Of a DNA stretch of 35,985 nucleotides, positions 1 to 7,076 are shown piece by piece. The notes beneath the pieces are model-generated. The model made no database searches, was not told the origin of the DNA, and was given only the letters and a program-made list of their open reading frames with translations. The stretch spans positions 1-35,985 of the forward strand of contig VGEP01000043.1 in assembly GCA_016869215.1 (NCBI GenBank), written 5' to 3'. Positions within the stretch are counted from its first letter, which is position 1. Each line of letters opens with the position of its first letter. This DNA is from Alphaproteobacteria bacterium. GTDB lineage: Bacteria; Pseudomonadota; Alphaproteobacteria; Rhizobiales; Xanthobacteraceae. The translations under genes and the position numbers were made by a program.

Positions 1-129
1 GCCGCCGTCCGTGTGCGGCTACGCGAGCTTGCCGCACAACGCCGCCGCTTCGGTTACCGCCGTCTCCATATCCTTCTAACCCGCGAGGGCCTCGTCATGA
101 ACCACAAGAAGCTGCGCCGCCTCTACCCG
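1..129 (+). mobile_element. IS3-family OrfB (transposase) remnant, cut by the left window edge
   Basis: The open frame runs from the window edge and encodes residues typical of the N-terminal part of IS3-family (IS407/IS511-like) OrfB, including RLRELAAQRRRFGYRRL and NHKK..RLY. In intact elements this segment precedes the DDE catalytic core. Here the frame passes after about codon 39 into a Bug/TctC protein, so the integrase core is missing. No terminal inverted repeat is visible on the right side. The start of the element lies outside the window. Family assignment is from motif memory; the junction is seen directly. Confidence 0.75.
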
Positions 130-1014
130 TCTAAGCCGATCCGCGCGATCGTGCCGTACCCCGCGGGTGGGCCGGCCGACAACGCGGTGCGGATCGTACA
201 GCCGGGTCTCGACAAGGCGCTTGGCCAGTCCTTGATCGTCGAGAACATCACCGGCGCCGCGGGCATCATCGGCGCGCAGCGCGTCAAGCAGGCCGAACCC
301 GACGGCTACACGCTGCTGCAGGCGGCGAGTCCGTTCACCGCCAACCTTGCGGTGAGGCCGAACAGTCCGATCGATCTGCTGCGCGATTTCGTTCCAATCG
401 GCGTTACCGGCAACAGCGTCTATGCGCTGTGCGCCAGCAAGGGCTCGGGCATCAAATCGGTCGCCGATCTGATTGGGCGCGCCAAGGCCAGGCCCGGCGA
501 AATGAAGGTCGGCAGCGTCGGCATCGGCTCGGCGCACCATCTGATCGCGGAAGCGCTGAAGGCTGTGCTCGGCATCGATCTGACCCACGTGCCGTATCGC
601 GGAGAGGCGCCGGCGATCCCGGACCTGCTCGCGGGCCGCATCGACGTGATGTTCCTGGTCACGGCCAAGCCGCTGATCGACAGCGGACAGATCGCGGGCC
701 TCGCCGTCTCGACCGGCGAGCCGTGGTTCAATCTGCCGGGACTGCCGACGCTGGCGTCGCTTGGCTACAAGGACCTGGTGTTCAGCGGCTGGAACGGACT
801 GATGGCGCCGAAGGGCACGCCCGCCGCCGCGGTTTCGAAACTCAGTCAGGCGCTGGAAGCGACGCTCAAGCAGGAGGCGTCGGTCAAGGCCTTCAACGCG
901 ATGGGTTTCAAGCCCGGCGAGGGCACCGCGGCCGGCCTCGCCAGGCAGATCGAACACGACATGCGCGTCTATACGACCGTCATTCGCGAGCGGAACCTGA
1001 AGTTCGATAGCTGA
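13..1014 (+). CDS. Bug/TctC-type solute-binding protein with an IS3 OrfB-derived N-terminus (chimeric ORF)
   Basis: The ORF is open from the window edge; GTG at 13 is only the first start inside the window. About 39 transposase residues are followed by an almost complete Bug (tripartite tricarboxylate transporter receptor) domain, beginning at SKPIRAIVPYPAGG and ending at residue 333. Family hallmarks are the N-terminal VPYPAGGPAD loop, PDGYTLL, the HVPYRG motif near residue 195 and the G.MAPKGTP segment near residue 264. Normal members carry a Sec or Tat signal peptide and work in the periplasm. Here that signal is replaced by basic transposase sequence, so export is not expected and the gene is probably a translocated pseudogene or a neutral fusion. 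It ends 20 bp from the convergent yidD. No TctA/TctB permease genes are nearby. The binding domain is clear; function of the fusion is doubtful. Confidence 0.75.
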   Translation: MRLRELAAQRRRFGYRRLHILLTREGLVMNHKKLRRLYPSKPIRAIVPYPAGGPADNAVRIVQPGLDKALGQSLIVENITGAAGIIGAQRVKQAEPDGYTLLQAASPFTANLAVRPNSPIDLLRDFVPIGVTGNSVYALCASKGSGIKSVADLIGRAKARPGEMKVGSVGIGSAHHLIAEALKAVLGIDLTHVPYRGEAPAIPDLLAGRIDVMFLVTAKPLIDSGQIAGLAVSTGEPWFNLPGLPTLASLGYKDLVFSGWNGLMAPKGTPAAAVSKLSQALEATLKQEASVKAFNAMGFKPGEGTAAGLARQIEHDMRVYTTVIRERNLKFDS

Positions 1015-1033
1015 CGCCGGTGATCGGCGCGCG

Positions 1034-1366
1034 TCACGCCGCGTCCTTGCCAGCCTTCCAGGCCCATCGGCCGTAGCGCCAGGGCAGGTACCAGCGCGCG
1101 CGCTGGGGCGGCGCTTCGGGCACGAAGTCGAGGCCCGAGGTGCCCCAGGGATGGCAGCGCAACAGGCGCGCCAGCGTCATCCAGCCGCCAGCCCAGAGCC
1201 CGTGGCGGGCCAGCGCCAGATCGGCATATTCCGAGCAGGTCGGAAGATGCCGGCAATGGAACCCGACCAGCGCCGAGAACGTGTAGCGATAGAGCTTGAT
1301 CAAGGCGCGCCCGGCCTGACGCGGAACGCGCATCGCAGCCGACCATATTCGCATCGTCGCCGTCAT
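1034..1366 (-). CDS. yidD: YidD, membrane protein insertion efficiency factor
   Basis: The 110-residue product matches the YidD (former DUF37) family: an amphipathic N-terminal helix with RALIKLYRYTFSAL, then the cysteine signature HCRHLPTCSEYA, the ALARHGLWAGGW helix and RLLRCHPWG. The family sits at the inner face of the plasma membrane and assists YidC/Sec-dependent insertion. The C-terminus is extended by a basic, Trp-rich tail. In many bacteria yidD lies between rnpA and yidC; here it stands alone, as is common in Rhizobiales. The start is uncertain: ATGs at 1366, 1354 and 1333 are all in frame and none has a strong Shine-Dalgarno sequence. A 50-codon frame upstream overlaps the first ATG by ATGA but is not recognised. 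Confidence 0.9.
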   Translation of the reverse strand: MTATMRIWSAAMRVPRQAGRALIKLYRYTFSALVGFHCRHLPTCSEYADLALARHGLWAGGWMTLARLLRCHPWGTSGLDFVPEAPPQRARWYLPWRYGRWAWKAGKDAA

Positions 1367-1703
1367 CGATTCGAAGCCGGTTCCACAGATGGGCTCTGGG
1401 TTCCGCGCGCATGCCGCAGTTCCATCGGCATGTGACGCAAACGGAACCTTATCTCATTTCGGCAGGCTGAAGCGGTCGCGGTCGCGTCCTTGATTGCGTC
1501 ATCATTGTTCGTCATGAGTGCGCCCGCCGACGGCGATCCGGCGTTGCAAAAATGCACTAGACCGGAATCCGGGGCCGTATCAGATTGACGGCGCGTGAGT
1601 CGCCGTCCGCCGTTTGCATAACGCGAGGAATACTCTCGCGACTGCAAGAAACGTGAGGGGAACTTTGCCCGGGCATGGTGCCCGGCGCAGGGGGATACTT
1701 GCA
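1367..1703. other. Intergenic region between divergent yidD and the ClpP-fold gene
   Basis: No gene is supported in this 337-bp stretch. It holds the divergent upstream regions of yidD and of the gene starting at 1704. A small inverted repeat, CGCGAG/CTCGCG with a 7-nt loop, lies at 1622-1640 about 65 bp before that start. A strong ribosome-binding site (agggggat) precedes 1704. Confidence 0.5.
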
Positions 1704-2972
1704 ATGAAGCCAATCGCTGTCGCCGCGGTCGCGGCTGCATGCGTCGCTGCAATCGCACTTGGACATTCGCCGACGGCGGCGCGCGATCAGCGCACGCTGC
1801 CGATGCAGTTCGAGCTCTGGACCGAAGCGCAGCCTTGCGCGGGGCCATGCCGCACGTGGGTCGCCGCGTCCGGTGCGATCGCGCCTGAGACGCCGCGCGA
1901 CTTCGACGCGTTTTCCCGGCTCAATCGGATCGAGGGTGCGACCATCGCACTCGACTCGGACGGCGGGTCGGTGCTCGGTGCGCTCGATCTCGGCCGCGCC
2001 ATCCGGCGTCTGGGCATGACCACGACGGTCGGCAAGACGGTGACGTCGTCGGCGTCCGACCGCGCCAAGCGGCGCGGGCGGCTCGTCTCGCGCGCCCAAT
2101 GCGAGTCGATGTGTGCCTTCGTTCTGCTGGCCGGCGTCGAGCGCCGGGTGCCCGCCGAGGCGCGCGTGATGGTGCATCAAATCTGGCTCGGCGACCGCCG
2201 CGACGATCCGACGGCGGCGAACTATTCCGCCGAGGATCTGGTGGTGGTCCAGCGCGACATCGGGCGGCTCGCCCGCTACACGGTGGAGATGGGCGGATCG
2301 ATCGATCTGCTCGAAATCGCGCTCAGGATTCCGCCGTGGGAGCCGATGCGGCTGCTCACGCGCGAAGAGCTTCGCGGCATGAAGATCGTGACGGTCGGCG
2401 ACGCGCACGAACTGAGTTCCGGCAGTTCTTCGCCGACGCTGGCTCTCGCCAGCGGACTGCGCACGCCGAACAACGGGCGAACCTGGGTCATGGCCGGCCA
2501 GGTGGGCCGCCCGGCGATATCGCGGAGCCATCCGTTGACGGTGGAGGGCGATGAAATCGGCACCTTCGAACTGCACTTCACCTGCGGCGAGGCGGGGCGC
2601 GACGTGGTAGCAACATACGTCGAGCACCGCGGCGGTGCGGAGCGGGGGCCTGCGCCCAAGGCCCTGACCGAGGTCGAACTGTCGTTGGCCGGCCGGTCGG
2701 TGCCGCTCAAGGTCGCGGCCTCGCGCCAGACCGGACGGCCGAGCGAAGTGCATTCGGTCGCCAGCGGAACGATGCCGCTCGAACTGTTCAAGGCGTTTGC
2801 CGATCCCGGCGGGCGCTCGCTTATGATCGAAACCACGAGCGGCAACTTGAGCACGTCGATCCGGATTGGCAACGCGGGCGTGTCGCTGATAATGCCGCGC
2901 CTGCTCGCCTCGTGCGCGGCGGATTCCCGCCCGCAGAAAAGTGTGCGGAACGAGACCCGTCCCGGCGGCTGA
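1704..2972 (+). CDS. Exported ClpP/crotonase-fold protein (COG3904-like)
   Basis: The 422-residue product starts at ATG 1704, which has agggggat just upstream and begins a clear signal peptide (about residues 1-26). Residues 75-180 look like the COG3904 group of predicted periplasmic ClpP-like proteins. IALDSDGGSVLGAL (80-94) corresponds to the beta-alpha unit with the oxyanion-hole glycines. CESMCAF (133-139) places a possible nucleophile, Ser135, between two cysteines. VHQIW (157-161) supplies a candidate catalytic His158. A C-terminal domain (about 255-400) is not recognised. A serine peptidase-like activity in the periplasm is inferred only; no member is known to me with a defined substrate. 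It converges with the next gene and ends 7 bp from it. Confidence 0.7.
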   Translation: MKPIAVAAVAAACVAAIALGHSPTAARDQRTLPMQFELWTEAQPCAGPCRTWVAASGAIAPETPRDFDAFSRLNRIEGATIALDSDGGSVLGALDLGRAIRRLGMTTTVGKTVTSSASDRAKRRGRLVSRAQCESMCAFVLLAGVERRVPAEARVMVHQIWLGDRRDDPTAANYSAEDLVVVQRDIGRLARYTVEMGGSIDLLEIALRIPPWEPMRLLTREELRGMKIVTVGDAHELSSGSSSPTLALASGLRTPNNGRTWVMAGQVGRPAISRSHPLTVEGDEIGTFELHFTCGEAGRDVVATYVEHRGGAERGPAPKALTEVELSLAGRSVPLKVAASRQTGRPSEVHSVASGTMPLELFKAFADPGGRSLMIETTSGNLSTSIRIGNAGVSLIMPRLLASCAADSRPQKSVRNETRPGG

Positions 2973-2978
2973 GCCCGC

Positions 2979-3320
2979 TCAGCCTCGATAGTCCCGGATC
3001 GTAGGCCTGCAGTTGCGCTCGCGGAATTGCGAGGCGTAGCGCGCGCCTGCTTGGCGCCACGCCTCGCCGTTGCGTGCATGTGGCGAGCGCGGGCATTGCG
3101 CCAGATGGGCGGCAAGGCGCCGGGCGAACAGCATGTTGGTTTCGAGCGTAATGCAGACGATCTGCTTGTCGCCGGGCGGCGCGACATCAATCCGGGGCAA
3201 CTGGCTCTCGGCCCGCCGGATCGACGCGGCCTCGCGCGCGCATTCGCCGGTCTGCGCCACGGCGGGAGCGGCGGGCACCAGCGCCAGGCCGGCGAGAAGC
3301 AGTGCGGCAGCCGGCTTCAC
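2979..3320 (-). CDS. Small exported hypothetical protein, four cysteines in the mature part
   Basis: The product has 113 residues. A signal peptide is obvious (MKPAAALLLAGLALVPAAPA, likely cleaved after AVAQ). The mature part is about 90 residues, with cysteines in GECAREA, IVCITLE, AQCPRSP and RNCRPT, which could form two disulfides in the periplasm. Its ATG overlaps the stop of the upstream IscU-like gene by four bases (ATGA), so the two are probably translated together. I do not recognise a family. Confidence 0.7.
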   Translation of the reverse strand: MKPAAALLLAGLALVPAAPAVAQTGECAREAASIRRAESQLPRIDVAPPGDKQIVCITLETNMLFARRLAAHLAQCPRSPHARNGEAWRQAGARYASQFRERNCRPTIRDYRG

Positions 3321-3778
3321 GCGCGGCCCTGCGCTTCGCCGGCGCGGCGCTTGTTTTCAATCTGGCCGATCGCGTCCACTACGGCGTCGAAGGTGAGCAT
3401 GGTCGAGGCGTGGCGCGCCTTGTAGTCGCGCACCGGTTCGAGCACGGCGAGGTCGGCCCATTTTTCGTCCTTGGGCGGCGCGCCGTTCTCCTTCAACATT
3501 CGCCGGACACCGTCGCGAATCCGGCGAAGCTCGTCGGCCTTCGAGCCGACGACGTGACGCGCCATGATCGAGGACGAGGCCTGGCCCAGCGCGCATGCCT
3601 TCACCTCGTGGGCGAAGTCCGTGACCGTGTCGCCGTCCATCTTGAGATCGACTGTGACGGTCGAGCCGCACAGCTTGGAATGAGCGGTGGCGGTCGCGTC
3701 GGGTGCGGGAAGGCGGCCGAGCCTTGGAATCCCGGCCGCCAGCTCCAGGATGCGGCGGTTGTAAACGTCGTTGAGCAT
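3317..3778 (-). CDS. IscU/NifU-N-like iron-sulfur scaffold protein lacking the third cysteine
   Basis: The 153-residue product has the IscU/NifU N-terminal fold pattern: YNRRILELA at the N-terminus, SKLCGST (Cys37), KACALGQASSSIM (Cys62) and a C-terminal helix RHASTMLTFDAVVDAI. In canonical IscU/SufU three cysteines and an Asp after the first one hold the nascent cluster. Here the residue after His123 is Ala where the third Cys is expected, and the Asp position (39) is Ser. I recall the same substitution in other alphaproteobacterial members, so this may be a distinct paralogous group and not a damaged gene. It probably acts in the cytosol in Fe-S assembly or has lost that role. It is co-transcribed with the small exported protein downstream (4-bp overlap) and divergent from folE. 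Confidence 0.85.
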   Translation of the reverse strand: MLNDVYNRRILELAAGIPRLGRLPAPDATATAHSKLCGSTVTVDLKMDGDTVTDFAHEVKACALGQASSSIMARHVVGSKADELRRIRDGVRRMLKENGAPPKDEKWADLAVLEPVRDYKARHASTMLTFDAVVDAIGQIENKRRAGEAQGRA

Positions 3779-3846
3779 CGCGGCGGTTTTTCCCCCGCCG
3801 TGGGGCGGAGTGGTTTGTTTTCAGGTTTTGTGGGACTATATATGGC

Positions 3847-3888
3847 CGTACCGGCCGGTACGAAAAGGGCTTCTTGCCGTCCGGTACG
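3847..3888. promoter_or_regulatory. Perfect 16-bp palindrome plus a third half-site: candidate operator
   Basis: CGTACCGGCCGGTACG at 3847-3862 is a perfect palindrome. The half-site CCGGTACG recurs at 3881-3888, 26 bp after its first occurrence (3855-3862). The palindrome lies 68 bp upstream of the IscU-like start (minus strand) and about 180 bp before folE. Such spacing suits a dimeric regulator controlling the divergent genes. The regulator is unknown. Confidence 0.4.
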
Positions 3889-3891
3889 ACC

Positions 3892-3909
3892 GCTCCCCCT
3901 GGGGGGAGC
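3892..3909. repeat. GCTCCCCC/GGGGGAGC inverted repeat
   Basis: Two perfect 8-bp arms are separated by only two bases (TG). It lies in the divergent region between the IscU-like gene and folE. There is no T-run, so it is not a convincing terminator; it could be a second protein-binding site or part of the folE leader fold. Confidence 0.35.
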
Positions 3910-3963
3910 CATGCAGATGGGGAATGCGGCGTCCAGGCGCCTCGTGCTAGTCAATCACGAGGC

Positions 3964-4017
3964 CCGCGAGTGGCGCGGCCACCCGGTGACACCCCCGGCA
4001 CCCGGCTAACGCCGCGG
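3964..4017 (+). ncRNA. Structured folE leader, candidate THF-II (folE-type) riboswitch
   Basis: Directly before folE a closing helix can form between CCGCG (3964-3968) and CGCGG (4013-4017). It encloses the hairpin GTGGC-GCG-GCCAC (3970-3982) and a stretch rich in CCGG and CCCGGCTAAC elements. The 3' arm is followed within 20 bases by the folE ribosome-binding site. Alphaproteobacteria are known to carry a small folE-associated tetrahydrofolate riboswitch (THF-II) in this position, and the layout resembles what I recall of it. Base pairing is seen; identity with THF-II is inference. It would couple folE translation to folate supply. Confidence 0.5.
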
Positions 4018-4039
4018 AGCCGGTCGAACGGAGAGACCG

Positions 4040-4687
4040 ATGGACGCCATCGTTAAGCCCTGGCCCAAGGGCACGAATCCGGCACAGCCGGAATCCGCAC
4101 AGCCTTCCGCCGCAAGACCCTCTCGGGACGAGGCGGAAGCCGCCGTGCGCACCCTCATTGCCTACATCGGCGACGATCCGAATCGCGAAGGCGTGCTGGA
4201 CACGCCCAAGCGCGTGGTCGGCGCTTACGAGGAGCTTTACCGCGGCTATCGCGAAAGTCCCAGCGAGACCCTCGACCGCACGTTCTCGGAAACCGGCGAC
4301 TACGACGATCTGGTGCTGGTGCGCGACATCGCGTTCAACTCGCATTGCGAGCACCACATGATGCCGTTCACCGGTGTGGCGCATGTCGCCTACAAGCCGG
4401 TCGGTCGGGTTGTCGGGTTGTCGAAGCTGGCGCGGCTGGTCGACGTCTATGCCCGTCGGCTGCAGACGCAGGAGCATCTGAATTCGCAGATCGCCAACGC
4501 CATCGAAGAGATCCTGAAGCCGCGCGGCGTCGCGGTGATGATCGAGGCCGAGCATACCTGCATGTCGCTGCGCGGCGTCGAGAAGCCGGGCGCGCTCACC
4601 GTCACGACCCAGTTTCGGGGCAGCTTCCGCGACGATCCGAACGAGCAGCTTCGGTTCATTTCCATGGTGCGGGGCAACCAGCGCTAG
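4040..4687 (+). CDS. folE: GTP cyclohydrolase I (FolE, type IA)
   Basis: FolE converts GTP to 7,8-dihydroneopterin triphosphate, the first step of tetrahydrofolate biosynthesis, as a cytosolic homodecamer. The 215-residue protein shows the type IA signatures: [15 protein letters not shown] near residue 45, [10 protein letters not shown] (zinc and catalytic ligands, about 102-111), [25 protein letters not shown], and [16 protein letters not shown] carrying the second zinc cysteine. The first 35 residues are a variable, Pro-rich extension. The start ATG follows ggagagacc. hisI follows after 51 bp on the same strand. A folded leader upstream suggests folate feedback. Confidence 0.97.
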   Translation: MDAIVKPWPKGTNPAQPESAQPSAARPSRDEAEAAVRTLIAYIGDDPNREGVLDTPKRVVGAYEELYRGYRESPSETLDRTFSETGDYDDLVLVRDIAFNSHCEHHMMPFTGVAHVAYKPVGRVVGLSKLARLVDVYARRLQTQEHLNSQIANAIEEILKPRGVAVMIEAEHTCMSLRGVEKPGALTVTTQFRGSFRDDPNEQLRFISMVRGNQR

Positions 4688-4738
4688 ATCGTCACACTTC
4701 GAGGCTCGCTTGAATCGCGCCGAGGGGACGGCGACAGG

Positions 4739-5191
4739 GTGGAGTCCGATTTGAGCGACACGATTTCCAAAGCCGACCTTGAGGAAGGCCGCAGTCTGGC
4801 GCCGAAGTTCGACGCCGACGGCCTGATTACGTGCGTCGCGACCGACGTGTGGACCGGCGATGTGCTGATGGTCGCGCACATGAACGCCGACGCGCTCCGC
4901 CGCACCATCGAGACCGGGGAGGCCTGGTACTATTCGCGCTCGCGGCAGGCGCTGTGGAAGAAGGGCGAAAGCTCCGGTCACGTCCAGCGCGTCAAGGAGA
5001 TGCGCGTCGACTGCGACCAGGACGCGGTCTGGATCAAGGTGGAGCAGTTCGGGCCGGGCGCGTGCCACACCGGGCGGCGGTCTTGTTTCTACCGCTCGGT
5101 GCCGGTGGGCTATCCGGGCACCGTCGTGCTGGAGTTCCGCGACGCCGAGCGCGCCTTCGATCCGAACGCCGTCTACCGCAAACCGGATTGA
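4739..5191 (+). CDS. hisI: Phosphoribosyl-AMP cyclohydrolase HisI
   Basis: HisI opens the purine ring of phosphoribosyl-AMP in histidine biosynthesis (cytosolic, zinc and magnesium dependent). The 150-residue product is a stand-alone HisI without the HisE pyrophosphohydrolase domain. It contains MVAHMN near residue 45, [19 protein letters not shown], the metal-binding [10 protein letters not shown] and [14 protein letters not shown]. The N-terminal start is not certain. GTG 4739 gives 150 residues. TTG 4751 would have a better placed ggtggag six bases upstream and would remove only four residues. The next gene begins four bases after the stop, so the two are probably cotranscribed. Confidence 0.95.
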   Translation: MESDLSDTISKADLEEGRSLAPKFDADGLITCVATDVWTGDVLMVAHMNADALRRTIETGEAWYYSRSRQALWKKGESSGHVQRVKEMRVDCDQDAVWIKVEQFGPGACHTGRRSCFYRSVPVGYPGTVVLEFRDAERAFDPNAVYRKPD

Positions 5192-5194
5192 GCG

Positions 5195-5977
5195 GTGACA
5201 GCCGGCGCGCCATCGCGGATCGAGGTCCGGCTTCGCTCCGAGGCGCGCGGCACCGTCGCGCATGTCACGATCCACAACGAAGCCAGGCTAAACACGCTCA
5301 GCCGCAAGCTGATGCGCGACCTGATCGCCGAGATCGAGGAGCTTGAGTGGTCGCCCGATCTGCGTGCCATCGTGCTCACGGGCGCGGGCGAGCGCGCATT
5401 CGTCGGCGGCGCCGATATCGCCGAGCTCGCGGCTCTCGAAGCCGCCAGCGCCGAGGACTACATCACGCTCGTGCATCGCACCTGCCGATGCCTGCGGCGT
5501 TCGTCGGTGCCCGTGATCGCGCGCATCGACGGCTACGCGCTCGGCGCGGGACTGGAGGTCGCTGTGTCCTGCGATCTACGTGTGGCGACGTCGCGCGCCA
5601 AGTTCGGCATGCCCGAGGTCAAGGTGGGGATTCCATCGGTGGTGGAGGCGGCGCTGATCCCGCGGCTGATCGGCTGGGGCAGGGCGCGCGAACTGCTGCT
5701 GCTTGGCGAAACCGTCGACGCTGCGACTGCGCTGAGCTGGGGCCTGGTCGAGCGCGTGGTCGAGTCGTCCACAATCGACGCAGAGGTCGGCAGGATTGTC
5801 GAGGCGCTGATGAATGCCGGGCCGCAGGCGGTGCGGCGGCAAAAGGAGCTCATGCGCGAATGGGAAAACCTGCCCACCGACCGCGCCATTGCAGCCGGCA
5901 TCGGCGCGTTCGTGAAGGCTTTCGAGACCGACGAGCCGAAGCGGATGCTGTCGGCGTTCCTCGCCCGCAAGCGTTAG
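5195..5977 (+). CDS. Enoyl-CoA hydratase/isomerase family protein
   Basis: The 260-residue product is a single-domain crotonase. It has the oxyanion-hole motif FVGGADIAEL (about 69-78) and both glutamates used by true hydratases: the one in ALGAGLEVAVSCD and the one in FGMPEVKVGIPS. Hydration of a trans-2-enoyl-CoA is therefore plausible; chain length cannot be read from sequence. Translation starts at GTG 5195, four bases after the hisI stop, which suggests coupling to hisI although the pathways are unrelated. Its stop overlaps the stop of the convergent CitE-like gene by four bases (TTAG at 5974-5977). Confidence 0.9.
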   Translation: MTAGAPSRIEVRLRSEARGTVAHVTIHNEARLNTLSRKLMRDLIAEIEELEWSPDLRAIVLTGAGERAFVGGADIAELAALEAASAEDYITLVHRTCRCLRRSSVPVIARIDGYALGAGLEVAVSCDLRVATSRAKFGMPEVKVGIPSVVEAALIPRLIGWGRARELLLLGETVDAATALSWGLVERVVESSTIDAEVGRIVEALMNAGPQAVRRQKELMREWENLPTDRAIAAGIGAFVKAFETDEPKRMLSAFLARKR

Positions 5978-6852
5978 GCCGCGACGCCTCTGACTCGAGC
6001 GAGCAATTGCTTCGCCCGCTCCAGATGCGGGCGGTCGTACATCACGCCGCCGATGCCGATCGTGCCCGCGCCCGGCTCGGCGGCAAACGCCGCCACCACG
6101 GCCTCGGCGCGTGCGATCGCCTCCGCCGTTGGCGTGAACACCGCATTGATGACGGCGACTTGCGCAGGGTGGATCGCCATCTTGCCGGTGAAGCCGTCGC
6201 GGCGCGCCTCCTCACATTCGCGACGCAGGCCCGCTTCATTGCGGAAGTCGACATAGACGGTGTCGATTGCCTGTAGCTGCGCTGCGGCTGCTCCTGCAAG
6301 ACAGAGACTGCGTGCCAGCTGATAGGGTGCGAGGAAATTGCCCTGCGCATCGCGGTTGGCCTCCGCGCCGAGCTCCGCCGACAGGTCTTCCGCGCCCCAG
6401 GTGAGGCCCTTCAGGCGTTTGCTAGATCCGCCATAGGTGCCGGCGAGGAACAGCGCCGCCGCAGTCTCGGTCGCAATGGCAACGATATCGAGCGTGCTGT
6501 CCGGGATACCATGCATCGCCTCGCGCGCGGTGATCTTGGCGTCGCAGCGCGAGACGGCCGCGCCGCCCTCGGCCTTCGGAAACATGATGCCGTCAGGGTG
6601 CGCCGCGACCACCGCATCGAGGTCGTCGTCGGTCAGGCCGGTCGCCAGCCCGTTGATACGCACGAATAGGCGGGGGCGGCTCTTGGCAGACCGTGCTTCC
6701 TTCAGGAACGCAGCGGTGATCCCGCGCGCTTCGGCCTTGCGTTGCGGCGAGATCGAGTCCTCCAGGTCAAGCAGCAGCGCGTCGGCGCCGCTGCCCATGC
6801 CCTTGTCGAGCTTCTTGGGGCTGTCGCCGGGGATGAAGAGCAGCGAACGCAT
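5974..6852 (-). CDS. CoA ester lyase, CitE / HpcH-HpaI aldolase family
   Basis: The 292-residue product has the features of CitE-like (malyl-CoA/citramalyl-CoA type) lyases: RSLLFIPGD at the N-terminus, the LLLDLEDSI metal-proximal motif, VRINGL with the substrate arginine, MFPKAEG, ATETAAAL with the metal glutamate, and LTWGAEDLSAELG with the metal aspartate. The C-terminal motif GFTGKMAIHPAQVAVIN is also typical. Such enzymes cleave or form C-C bonds in acyl-CoA hydroxy acids. No citDF genes are present, so it is not a citrate lyase subunit. The gaggacc sequence before ATG 6852 supports the start. It is divergent from a TRAP transporter operon, which may supply a related organic acid (inference). 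Confidence 0.9.
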   Translation of the reverse strand: MRSLLFIPGDSPKKLDKGMGSGADALLLDLEDSISPQRKAEARGITAAFLKEARSAKSRPRLFVRINGLATGLTDDDLDAVVAAHPDGIMFPKAEGGAAVSRCDAKITAREAMHGIPDSTLDIVAIATETAAALFLAGTYGGSSKRLKGLTWGAEDLSAELGAEANRDAQGNFLAPYQLARSLCLAGAAAAQLQAIDTVYVDFRNEAGLRRECEEARRDGFTGKMAIHPAQVAVINAVFTPTAEAIARAEAVVAAFAAEPGAGTIGIGGVMYDRPHLERAKQLLARVRGVAA

Positions 6853-6984
6853 GGGGTCGGGTCCTCGCGGAGTCGGACGGGCAGAGCGGTGCGATCATGG
6901 TCCGCAAATGCGGACTTGGCAAAAAGCCCCCATTGCCCGATCTCCGGTTCGCCGCGGGTTCCTCGTTATAGCGCCTCAAAATTG

Positions 6985-6999
6985 GCCCACGATGTGGGC
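6985..6999. promoter_or_regulatory. GCCCAC/GTGGGC dyad upstream of dctP, candidate operator
   Basis: GCCCAC-GAT-GTGGGC is a perfect 6-bp dyad with a three-base centre. It lies nine bases upstream of the -35 box of the likely dctP promoter and between the divergent citE-like and dctP genes. A regulator is not identified. Confidence 0.3.
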
Positions 7000-7007
7000 G
7001 GGCTGCG

Positions 7008-7036
7008 TTGACACCGGTGGGCAGCACTGAAAGTAT
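7008..7036 (+). promoter_or_regulatory. Sigma-70-like promoter of the dctPQM operon
   Basis: A perfect -35 hexamer TTGACA (7008-7013) is followed after 17 bases by AAGTAT (7031-7036). The predicted start of transcription lies about 34 bases before the dctP ATG at 7077. The -10 box is weak, so the call is moderate. Confidence 0.5.
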
Positions 7037-7076
7037 TTCCGTAACGTACCTAACCAATATTTTGGGGGGAAAGATC

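Noticed and set aside
76-957. Long open frame on the minus strand opposite the Bug gene
   Set aside because: Arg/Ala-rich translation typical of the antisense of GC-rich genes; no motif; the plus-strand Bug domain is clear.
1363-1515. 50-codon minus-strand frame overlapping yidD by ATGA
   Set aside because: No ribosome-binding site and no recognisable sequence; the overlap may be chance, and the real yidD start may be a later ATG.
7008-7076. Extended dctP start at TTG 7008
   Set aside because: The TTG is the first part of the -35 box; ATG 7077 has a strong ribosome-binding site and starts the signal peptide.
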